In this document: in pieces, positions 55,596-64,000 of the stretch | Numbering within the stretch: position 1 is the first letter of the stretch | How the letters are laid out: the number at the start of each line of letters is the position of its first letter | Assembly (NCBI GenBank): GCA_030247855.1 | Contig: JAPDRN010000007.1 | Location: 248,001-312,000 of the forward strand | DNA length: 64,000 nucleotides | Reading direction: 5' to 3' | Source: Knufia peltigerae | Taxonomy: Eukaryota; Ascomycota; Eurotiomycetes; Chaetothyriales; Trichomeriaceae | The notes under the pieces: model-generated | What the model saw: only the letters and a program-made list of their open reading frames with translations | The model's database searches: none | Told to the model about the DNA's origin: nothing | Translations under genes and position numbers: made by a program

Positions 55596-58293
55596 CGACT
55601 ACGTTTGGTGGTCTCAAGAAGGGGATTGCTCACACTCAAGTAAATACTAGTTATAATGGATTCACGCGGGATTTAGTATAGGATAGCCAACGGCCTGAGT
55701 GGTATATACCAACGTAAATTGACAACCAAGACAGTCACTTTGATCAAGACCGATGGAAGTTGGTTTTATCCAGAAGTATATCTATTGTCTTTGGGACCTG
55801 TATTAAGCTACGAAGCCGGAGAAAAGTACTCTTACCCTATAACGACTGTCAGTCATTTGCCACTTCCATATGCAGCCGTCACCAGCGACGCGGAAAGATC
55901 AAAAGTGAAGAATGGAGATCAGATAAGCCGAAGACCTCATCCCCTTCCCCGCCAGGACGACGCACCAACCGTGACCTCATAACGAGACCGCGGCAAGCAC
56001 AGTCGACACTAGACGGCGAGAACAATACCCTTCCGCCCCGTGAAAAAAGCAACCTCTATTTCCGCCAGGCTTCTCCACAACCTATCATCCACTGTGCCTC
56101 TGCCTCGACGGGCTCTGACGAGCCGGTCCGAGGGTGAGAAGCACAGGTCCGGTATCAGGGAGAGTGGATGGAAAGTCGGGATTGATTTTTCAAGAGGGTT
56201 CGAGGCGCGTTAGAAAGGTGTCAACCGTTTGAGGGTGAACTCGGAGAATGGATAGACTTGGTGTCATCATGTAGAAAGTGCGATGGTGATGGCTGGGGGA
56301 ATTTAAATTTTTGCTCACTTTTGCTATTCGAGGAAAAATACGTCGCTGGTGACTGAAAAAGAACAGTCACCGGGCTGAGATTTTATTTGAATGACCTGGC
56401 AACATGTCGTTAGCAATTGAAAGCGACGAGAAGTTGAAAGGTTGACAAGGTTGATGAGAAGTAGATCAGACAAATGGTAAGCTTGGTAATGATTTCTTCA
56501 ACTTGTATTCAGAAGCAGAACTGATTGAGAAAAAACCTTTGATCATCATGGTAGGTAGAGTTCACAGAGAGTCGGTGTGATTGGAGAAGGAGAGGAAAAG
56601 GCATACCGGGCTTGTTGGGACAAAAGACATCAAAGGTTGGCACGACTACATCTGGATTCTCAGGTGTCAGCTCGTCTATTTTCAAGATAAGTAGGTGTTT
56701 CAGACAAAGACAAATCAAAGAGAAACAAGTCAGATGGTAGTGCATGTTAAGTTCATGGCTCATAGGTTATCGCCGGAACTGGTGTATGATAAAATTCATC
56801 ATGAAATTTGTTGTGATGGAAGATAGAAGAGAAACATACCCTGAAATTCACGCATGTGTCGGAGAAGGGCAAACATAAAGAATCAAAAAGCTTTGCATCA
56901 TTGTAGCCGGTCCTCGAGGTCGAGGAAAGAGGCATGCTCAAGCATGAGAGATGGAAGTTCATCAACAAAACAATAAAATTTATATCGCAGGCAGCTTCAC
57001 AATGATCTACCGTAGTGTCCGACTCTTGGCCTCTAGCCACGTGATGCCAGGGTTGCTGACTAACTGGTGTTCATCGCGCCTTACCGAAAGCCTTAGTGGA
57101 GCGCGTCTGGCCGGTAAAACGAAAACATATCAGGTTATGAAGGCAGAAAGCTACTTGCAACTGATAAAGTCTTCATGCTGAGCCCGAATTAAGTCACCCT
57201 GGAGTATGCTATTGTGTCATACGACGCGTAGCTTGAAAAACAAGTCAGAATTTTCGTTCGAGCTTATGACTTGTGAGAGAGGTGTAGCATACGAGTTCCG
57301 TCTTTGCAGTCTCCTGCAAGCCGCCTAGGTACTTCTTTTCGTGCCCACTCGTTATGGGAGGAGCTCATCGAGAAGGAATCGCGCCACCTGTTCGAACTTA
57401 CGGTAACCACGATCATTGGCGTGTGGGCTCTTCACTCATACACCGTCGACTTTTGGCCGATCAGCCACCACTTCTTTTCAGCTCGAAGATCTTGCAATGT
57501 TGAACGAGGCCCACGGCAATCAGGTGACTATACGAATGGTAAGATGTTGACATTTGACTTGGGCTCAGAATAGCAACCGTGGGGAGTCAGGGGGATCGAC
57601 AAGATACTCTCCCAAAGTCCCGGGTCATCAAGGATTCCTATGGCATCAGACGTCGGCAGTGAACGTATGGTATGATTCCTGCCTCAACTATGCAAATGGA
57701 TCGCCACGACCAGAGTCGCTATTCATACACGAATTTGGACAAGCTGACAATCTCCAACTCATCTGACCTCAGTAGATTTCCACCATCTTCATATCTATGC
57801 AAAATAAAGCTATCCTGCCGGCATCGCGAGGCCCTGTGGTGGTAAAGCTCTTGGCTTCTTGGTGGGACATGGAGTGCGTCGACTGCGGTTGCAATGCATT
57901 GAGGGCGGCCAATGTTCTCAATTTTCATGCAATACATCATCATCGGTGGAAGCAAAAACTTGGTTTTCTCAGGTTGTTGCTTCGAGTCGACTGCGCTTCG
58001 AATCGCGGGTGGCCTGAAAATCAAACTGGCCAATCGCAGCATGAGCCACTTGGACGGCTACCCCCATTGCAGGCTGAATGCTGCAAAAAGAACGTGGCTC
58101 CGAGATTCGCACCTTAACGGCGTGACAGCTACCATTAAAATGATGCTGACCCGGCAGTTCATCTCGACATGCACTCGTGCACTAGCTATCGACTTCATCC
58201 GTTCGCGAATATCGACGTGGTTCTGCTCCTCATAAGGCTGTTGTGCCGTTTAGTACAACAATTCTTGACACACATCGAACCCTTTCTACCACG
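55596..58293. other. Long spacer with possible hidden small gene
   Basis: This 2.7-kb spacer has no ordinary gene. Frames on the plus strand at 55719-56137 and 57304-58235 have no recognised domains. The minus strand between 56367 and 56876 shows three short segments linked by canonical splice signals (separate entry). The last 300 bp are the promoter of the Zn2Cys6 gene. Confidence 0.45.
56367..56876 (-). CDS. Candidate small multi-exon gene of unknown function
   Basis: Three short exons (56840-56876, 56607-56675, 56367-56395) join in phase. The predicted product is about 44 residues: MFALLRHMREFQ, then DELTPENPDVVVPTFDVF, then CPNKPGHSNKISAR. Intron 1 has donor GTATGT and an acceptor ending AAATAG. 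Intron 2 (211 nt) has donor GTATGC and an almost ideal 3' end, TTGCTAACGACATGTTGCCAG in structure (branch GCTAAC, 15 nt, CAG). No family is recognised. An upstream exon could exist. The splice signals are stronger evidence than the coding potential. Confidence 0.3.
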
Positions 58294-59904
58294 ATGCCCG
58301 GCGTCTTTCGACCTGATCGGCAACGTAGATGGCACCAAAAAACATTCAGCGGATGCGTCAAATGCAAACAGCGGCGTGTCAAATGTGACGAAGCTCGCCC
58401 TCACTGTCGAAAATGTGGCAATTTAGGTATACAGTGCCCTGGGTACAAATTACCTTTGACCCGCTTATTCGAGCCTAAGCTGTTGAAGCATCCCGAATGT
58501 AGCAGGGAGGAGAGGATTGACTATGACTTCTTCGTACAGACCGGCTCCAGAATCGTGGCGGCTTCTCAAAGTACCTCCCTCCCATTCTGGACGGAATGGG
58601 CTCCTCGATTGGCCGAAAGTGATCCAGCTGTTAAGCACGTGCTAATCACCCTTGGCTCTCTTGTTCGACTTCTGAAGGACGAGCTAAGCAATGAAACGGT
58701 CAACAAGCGATGCACCCTGGAATCCCCTCCCTCAGCCATCAGGAATGCGACGCTAGCGATGCAGCACATGAGCAGCGCTCAGGGCCGAGCGACAGCAGCC
58801 GAAACGTCAGTTGTATACTGTATTTTGCTCAGGGAACTTGCAATCTGGACAGGAAGACAGACATCTTCGCACGAATATGTTCTCGACGCCTACAATTTCC
58901 TCCACACCAAGAACGCTCCTGGTATCGATAAGACGAGCAAGGCAACGATATTGGCTTGCATGATCGACCAACTTCTCGCTCACGCGGCGACTTGTACCGA
59001 TGACTTCCCCCCCGTCAATTCCGGGTTGCTTTCCAACTATCAATTGGTCAATGGACTTGAAAGGGTTTCGGCTATCTCAACCTGGAATGATGCCTTTGAC
59101 GGGATATCCTCACTTTTGCAAGCCGTATTTCGAGCCACCTGTCCCTATATCCTTTCGACAGACACCGAACTAGGGTACATCCTGTGCACGCTCAAGCTTT
59201 TCGACGACAAATTGCAGAGTCTGCGTGCACAAAGCGGACTTGCATGCGATTTCTTGCATCTCCAAGTCCATCATAGCGTAGCGCAAATCATGTTTAACAC
59301 ACTCAGCCAGAGGGATGAGTGGATCTACGACAACTACCAATCCGAGTTCTGGTCCATTCTTGAACACATCAAGAGGCTTCTTGCAGCGAAATGTATCATG
59401 CGCAGCAACTCAGAGACTTCACTTCAGCCATCATTGGGCCTGATCCCACCATTATTCCTCATCGCCACGAAATGTCGACACTTGCATGTGCGTCAGCAAG
59501 CTGCCCACATACTCCATGACCTGCGCCGTGCTGAGCGAGTCTGGACAAGTTGTATGGCTACGACCATTGCCAGATTTGTGATTGAAGAAGAGAAACCAGT
59601 CTCGCTGGTCTCCAACAACGCTGATGTGACATCTGGCGGCCCCCAACCCCACAGACGGATACGTCTCGATGAAGTTGTGTATTCGAACGAAGAGTGCAGA
59701 ATCGTTCTAGCGTACACAGCCTTCAGTGAATACGGCGCGGAAGGAGAGCATTGCACTGCTAGTCTTCCCTTTGCTCCACACCCTTCGATGAAGAGCAACG
59801 ATGAGACTTGTTCCATATCGAGGAAGGTTCTCAGACACTGTGGCTATTCTGGGATCCTACTGCTCACACCGCGGATTGAATGTCACTGCTTAGGATGTGA
59901 ATAA
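58294..59904 (+). CDS. Zn2Cys6 fungal transcription factor
   Basis: This intronless gene encodes 536 residues from the ATG at 58294 (MPGVFRPDRQRRWHQKTF). The binuclear cluster GCVKCKQRRVKCDEARPHCRKCGNLGIQC is visible in two halves (Cys spacing 2-6-6-2-6, about residues 21-50) and is followed by PGYKLPL, the usual end of the cluster. The rest is a helical fungal-specific regulatory region with LEHIKRLL and HLHVRQQAAHILHDLRRAERVW. Such factors bind CGG half-sites. An in-frame stretch upstream to 58243 has no ATG. The next gene on the same strand is a short-chain dehydrogenase, a possible target. Confidence 0.92.
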   Translation: MPGVFRPDRQRRWHQKTFSGCVKCKQRRVKCDEARPHCRKCGNLGIQCPGYKLPLTRLFEPKLLKHPECSREERIDYDFFVQTGSRIVAASQSTSLPFWTEWAPRLAESDPAVKHVLITLGSLVRLLKDELSNETVNKRCTLESPPSAIRNATLAMQHMSSAQGRATAAETSVVYCILLRELAIWTGRQTSSHEYVLDAYNFLHTKNAPGIDKTSKATILACMIDQLLAHAATCTDDFPPVNSGLLSNYQLVNGLERVSAISTWNDAFDGISSLLQAVFRATCPYILSTDTELGYILCTLKLFDDKLQSLRAQSGLACDFLHLQVHHSVAQIMFNTLSQRDEWIYDNYQSEFWSILEHIKRLLAAKCIMRSNSETSLQPSLGLIPPLFLIATKCRHLHVRQQAAHILHDLRRAERVWTSCMATTIARFVIEEEKPVSLVSNNADVTSGGPQPHRRIRLDEVVYSNEECRIVLAYTAFSEYGAEGEHCTASLPFAPHPSMKSNDETCSISRKVLRHCGYSGILLLTPRIECHCLGCE

Positions 59905-60493
59905 TATCAACACCCGGAAGGACATACAGTCGTACCTTTGGTTCCACGGTACATTCTAAAGTACCTGGGCAAGGAGTCGCTTTCCCTAAAGAAGTAATCT
60001 CTACGGGCGTGGTGGAGAACGCGAGAACTACGTGCGTGAAAGCAATTGTTAGGCACTTCACCGCCGCATTATGTGCACTGCCAGGTGATTGCATAAGAGA
60101 GTAGGATATGTTGCAAAATAAATTCAACAGACGATGGTCATCAAGAGGTGAATAGCGATCTTGGGAATGCCTGTGGCGGTCTCACGTGACTGACATTCAG
60201 GGAGCCCTCCCTAGGCCAATCCTACCACAACTGCACGACGTCGTAGTTGAACACTTGTTATGATTTATGATCAGAGACATGTTGAAGTGCTCAGTATTGT
60301 CAAATTGTTTTACCCTTGCTCAAAATACAATGTTGCCATGACTAAAAGTCCACGCATATTGTGTTTGGGTTTACAATGTCAACGTCATGATTGCATCTAT
60401 GGTATTGTGTTCCAGGCAATGAGCTCATCTTTTCCCTGCCCAGCATTAAATGCGCAACTTGTACAATCCTGTCCATTTCTCTGACTTCACACG
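59905..60493. promoter_or_regulatory. Spacer and promoter region of the SDR gene
   Basis: This 589-bp spacer contains TCACGTGA (60182-60189), an E-box palindrome used by bHLH and bZIP-type factors, about 300 bp before the SDR start. Its use is untested. Confidence 0.45.
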
Positions 60494-61672
60494 ATGAACC
60501 GTGTTCTTTTCTCCCGCAGCGTAACACCTCTGATAAAATCGTTCACCCCAAAGCACCCACCTAGACAAATCTTTCGGAAAATGTCGGCTGTCAAGACCTC
60601 TCACCTTTCGAATGAGGATGTGCAGGCAAGCAAGCTATTCGACGTCTCTCATGTTGTCGCTGTGGTGACAGGTGGTGGGACTGGAATCGGTAATCTGCTT
60701 CCCCCCGGCGAAAGACGGACCATGCCCTCAAGGGAGAATGTGCATTGACTACGATCACGGTCACTTTGACTGACGACCAGCCCAGGTCTCATGATTGCGC
60801 AGGCCTTACAGACGAATGGAGCCAAGGTCTACATCACTGGCCGGCGAGAAGAAGCCCTCGACGCCGTCGTCAAGCAGTACAGCAAGGGTCCAGGAAGTAT
60901 CCACGCTCTACCGGGGGACATCACCAAGAAGGAAGAATGTATCCGACTCGCCGACTCGGTGGGCAAGAAGGAGCCCAAGGGCGTCCATTTGCTCGTCAAC
61001 AACGCAGGCATCGCCAGAGACGGCCACACCAAATTCTCCAAGAATGGGGAACCGGACATGAAATCGGCCGAAAGCATCTCGCAGCACATGCTCAGGTCGG
61101 AAGTCTCCGACTGGCAAGACACCTTCGAGACCAACGTCACGGCCCAGTTCTTCATGTCTGCCGCGTTCTTGCCGCTGTTGGCGAAAGGGCGCGACGTCAC
61201 GCCCGGTTATACGTCGAGCATCGTCAACATCACGTCCATCAGTGGTCTGATGAAGGGCTCGAGCAACGGACAATTCGCCTACGCGTCGAGTAAAGCCGGC
61301 TTCGTGCATTTGACGCGCATGCTGGCCACGACGCTGGCGCAGACGGGCGTCCGTGTCAACCAGATCGCACCTGGCATCTTCCCAAGCGAAATGACGACCG
61401 GTGAGAGCGACGAGACGCAGAAGAGCGAGCTGAGTTCGAAACTGAGTAACCCGGCCGGTAAGAAGACCCTGTTAAAAAAAACGGAGCGCCAGTAAAGTTC
61501 TCTAAAGCAAGCAGTTGACTGACAGTGTCAATTTTTCACAGGGCGCGGAGGTGGAGATGCTGACATGGCTGCCACGATCTTGTACCTGGTCGGCAAGGGT
61601 GGTTTGTTCCTGAACAATCAACTCATTCATCCCGAGGGGGGCCAGTTGTTGGTTGCGCCGGCTGCTATTTGA
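60494..61672 (+). CDS. Short-chain dehydrogenase/reductase
   Basis: Three exons (60494-60689, 60786-61457, 61542-61672) keep phase and give 332 residues. The cofactor motif TGGGTGIG is split by the first intron after GTGI. NNAG (LLVNNAGIA), the catalytic Ser in VNITSISGL, and YASSK (Tyr and Lys) are present, so a full catalytic set of a classical SDR is visible. The C-terminal NNQLIHPEGGQLLV is typical. The N-terminus (MNRVLFSRSVTPLIKSFTP) is Arg/Lys-rich without acids for about 30 residues, which suggests mitochondrial import; the alternative start M30 (MSAVKTS) would give a cytosolic form. Homologues are annotated as 3-oxoacyl-ACP reductase or RhlG-like; the substrate is unknown. It lies just downstream of the Zn2Cys6 gene. 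Confidence 0.92.
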
Positions 61673-62200
61673 AAAAAAGGTGAACTTCATGCCAGGCTAG
61701 GAACGTTTTGCGAACGCAACAGGAATTGAGTCAATGTACCTACGTGTACAGTCGGGTCCAAAAAGAGGCATTCAGATCAGGTAGAAAAGGAGGGTTAGAA
61801 GCATGATCGAGAGTGTGGTATCGTTCAAAAATATCCCTGTAAAGCCTTTCTACCGAAACATCCTCGTCTGGATGCGTGCAACACCATTCGAATAGGCTTT
61901 TGTATGAATGCTCAGGTAGTCATGCTGAGATGATGAGTGCTGATGAGTAGATTTGCTCACCAAAGAGTCATCCGCCGGATCATGTACTCCGCAGTGCTCG
62001 TAGTGTATATAGTACGGTCGCGCATATAAACCAGCAGAACACTTCGTCAAATTTGGCAAGGCTGGCCAATGACGTCTGAACAAAGTCCGACAATTCCAAA
62101 AAGGTCAAAAGTTGACGAGGCTTCAAACGAGCCCGTTTCCCAGAGGTTGTGCAGCTTTGATGGGGTCGCCTGTCCGTCTACTGTGCCAACTTGAGGTCCC
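61673..62200. other. Spacer upstream of MTR3
   Basis: This 528-bp spacer contains the SDR 3' UTR and MTR3 promoter. No further feature was recognised. Confidence 0.5.
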
Positions 62201-63206
62201 ATGTCTGACAGACGGCGCGTCAATGGCCCTGCCGGCACGACCAGCCCTCCGGTGTTTGTGACTTCGAGCCAAATTGTGGAGGCAGAAAAGAAAAGACTTC
62301 GAGGGCATAATGAGTTGCGGAAGATATGTACGTTTCTTGCTCGCCCAACCAAAAGGGAAGAAAACAAAAATACTGATCTTCAAATGTTGTACAGTCTTGC
62401 AGACTGGAGTCGTCCCCTCGGCCAGCGGGTCGGCATACCTCGAACTCGAAAGCCAGCCCGTGCAGCCGACGCTCGTGTCCTTGTCTTCTACGATCAAACT
62501 ATCTTGCTCGGTCCAAGGGCCCAAACCCCTACCGAGGACCGCATCCTTTTCACCCAACCTACAATTGAACGCGTCGGTCAAGTTTGCGCCGTTCGCGACC
62601 CGCAACAGACAGGGATACATTCGTGATTCTACGGAGAAAGACCTGGGGTTGCACCTGCAGAACGCTTTGAAGGGCGTGGTCATACCCGACAGGTGGCCGA
62701 AGAGCTCCCTCGACATCGCGGTCACCGTTCTGGAGGGAGAAGACGATCAAGAGACGGGGAACCGGATTTCGGGGCTGGGACTGTTCAACATGCTGGCCGG
62801 GTGCATCAATGTCGCCATGGCGGCACTCGCGGATGCACGTGTGGATTGCCTGGACCTCCTGGCCGCCGGAGTGGGTTCCGTCGTCGTGTCCGGTGCGGAC
62901 GAGAAGCCTGTAAAGGTGCTCGATCCTGCCGCCGTCGAGCAAACCAAGGTACTGTCAAGTTGCCTAGTGGGATACCTGCCCACACGAGACGAGATCGTGG
63001 AACTATGGTGCAGTGATTCCGGGTTGGCACAAGCCAAAGGCGTACCGGGGTCGGGTTTTGACGAAATGGTCGATGGCGCGGTCGCAGCTGCTCGCGGTGC
63101 GCAGGCGGTATTGAAGGAGGTGCTCATGGAGGCCATGATGCAAAGCCAGATTGCGACAAAGAAGTTGACCGGGCAGAGTGCGAAAGAGGTCGAGATGACA
63201 GGATGA
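62201..63206 (+). CDS. mtr3: Exosome complex component MTR3 (RNase PH-like)
   Basis: Two exons (62201-62327 and 62395-63206) give 312 residues. Splicing creates RKIFLQTGVVPSASGSAYLEL, the typical RNase PH N-terminal strand and GSA..E motif. The C-terminal part has LGLHLQNALKGVV, GLFNMLAGCINVAMAALADA and DLLAAGVGSVV, matching the Mtr3/RRP43 side of the exosome ring. Phosphorolytic active-site residues are generally lost in eukaryotic exosome rings, and none is obvious here. The ring threads RNA to Rrp44 and Rrp6 for 3'-5' decay. It is distinguished from Rrp41, 42, 43, 45 and 46 by overall pattern, so moderate certainty. Confidence 0.85.
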
Positions 63207-63915
63207 AAGGAGATGAATAGACGAAATATTCGAGAATTTCTCGGTCGCATTACGTTGCGGCATATCAGCGCATCGTCGACAACATCGGCATGCTTCATGA
63301 ACTCTTTTGGGGACGATGGAGACAAAATGCGTATTGTTTGCGATCTGGTCACGGGCTCATCCCTCAATCGGAGGCACGAAAAGCTTGTGGTGTTGCGAAG
63401 ACGCGCACGGGAATGCGCTCTCCTGGCTTGAGCCCACAGCTTACCATGGGCATCTACAAATGATTGGATGATGTTTCCCCGGTGGAAACGAAATGAAATG
63501 TGTGGTACCATCAATCGACCGCTCTACGTCGAACAAAAAAGCAGACCATATGCTGCGTTAAAGCTCCGGGTTGGAAACCTTAGTAGGATAGCGTCCGTGT
63601 CGAGGGGAGCGCCGCAGTGACCTGACGATACCGTTTCCGGTGATGTGCAATCTGTAGGATATAGACAGAGCGAAGGGCAAGACAGCCGCCATACACGATG
63701 AACACTCATTCTAGGTAGGCAGATCTAGGAAAGACAGTGGGAGATGGGACCCAAAGGCTACGAGAGTTAGAAAAGTGCTCAATGAGACAAGAAACGAAGA
63801 TTAAGTCAACGTCTATTGTTTTCTACATACAACGACTTCGTAGTGGTGGCTTTGGGCCGCCACCTGGCCATGGTGATAATTTTTTTTGTCTTTTTTTACT
63901 CCCTACGGAGTCTCT
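63207..63915. other. Convergent spacer at the right end
   Basis: This 709-bp spacer is bounded by the stop codons of MTR3 and the partial gene. A T-rich stretch (63880-63900) may include 3' processing signals of the minus-strand gene. Confidence 0.5.
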
Positions 63916-64000
63916 TCAAAACTTGACGTTGTTTGACTCCCAGATGGCGAGAGCCATCTCGTCGTCAAGGTCCTCAACCTCGACCGAGGCACCACCGGCC
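63916..64000 (-). CDS. C-terminal end of an unidentified protein, 3' end of a partial gene
   Basis: The last 27 codons and stop of a gene that continues past the right edge are visible: AGGASVEVEDLDDEMALAIW, then ESNNVKF and TGA. The acidic stretch, followed by an Ala/Leu/Trp helix, looks like a conserved C-terminus. It is too short to name a family. Confidence 0.6.
   Translation of the reverse strand, partial: AGGASVEVEDLDDEMALAIWESNNVKF

Noticed and set aside
62123..62725. 200-codon minus-strand frame over MTR3
   Set aside because: It covers the MTR3 start, intron and first half on the opposite strand, and has no domain features.

Overview
The window is nuclear DNA of a filamentous ascomycete (Pezizomycotina). 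The evidence is the many short GT-AG introns (48-83 nt is typical), a fungal Zn2Cys6 regulator, a DUF6594 protein, an Hsp70-like ATPase of the expanded fungal type, and full-length orthologues of eukaryotic housekeeping genes. The general character of the proteins suggests Eurotiomycetes, perhaps Chaetothyriales, but that is inference and was not tested. No rRNA, convincing tRNA, CRISPR array or bacterial-type operon was seen.

Layout. (1) 1-7.7 kb: the 3' part of an Hsp70-like ATPase gene (+), a large CSC1/RSN1-type ion-channel gene (-), and an intronless crotonase gene (+). (2) 7.7-17.6 kb is an accessory-looking, gene-poor stretch. It holds an AT-rich degenerate repeat relic, an isochorismatase-family gene broken by at least three frame changes, a DUF6594 membrane protein, and two neighbouring genes for retropepsin-like proteins, one of which lacks the catalytic DTG. 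(3) 17.6-35.8 kb is a dense housekeeping block: PRP46 (splicing), NAS6/gankyrin (proteasome assembly), a TMF1/Sgm1-like Golgi coiled-coil protein, VMA13 (V-ATPase subunit H), an uncharacterised 951-residue coiled-coil protein, APQ12 (nuclear envelope), GPN3 (RNA polymerase II import) and SAM synthetase, followed by a simple-sequence-rich spacer. (4) 35.8-55.6 kb: a kinesin-4-like motor, RIO2 kinase, a small unknown protein gene with an in-frame TAG or a 3n intron, an omega-type glutathione transferase with an N-terminal membrane or targeting segment, the ubiquitin-activating enzyme UBA1, and gamma-tubulin complex component GCP4. (5) 55.6-64 kb: a 2.7-kb spacer that may hide a tiny multi-exon gene on the minus strand, a Zn2Cys6 transcription factor followed by a short-chain dehydrogenase, the exosome subunit MTR3, and the last codons of a gene that runs off the right edge.

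Most genes act independently in core cell biology: RNA processing (PRP46, MTR3, RIO2), protein turnover (UBA1, NAS6), the cytoskeleton (kinesin, GCP4), and membranes and ion homeostasis (CSC1, VMA13, APQ12, TMF1). Several pairs are divergent and share one intergenic promoter; the tightest is PRP46/NAS6 with 196 bp between start codons. The only candidate regulator-target pair is the Zn2Cys6 factor and the SDR next to it. The most unusual material lies in 7.7-17.6 kb and in the spacers, where an exact 11-mer (CATACGGAGTA) recurs.
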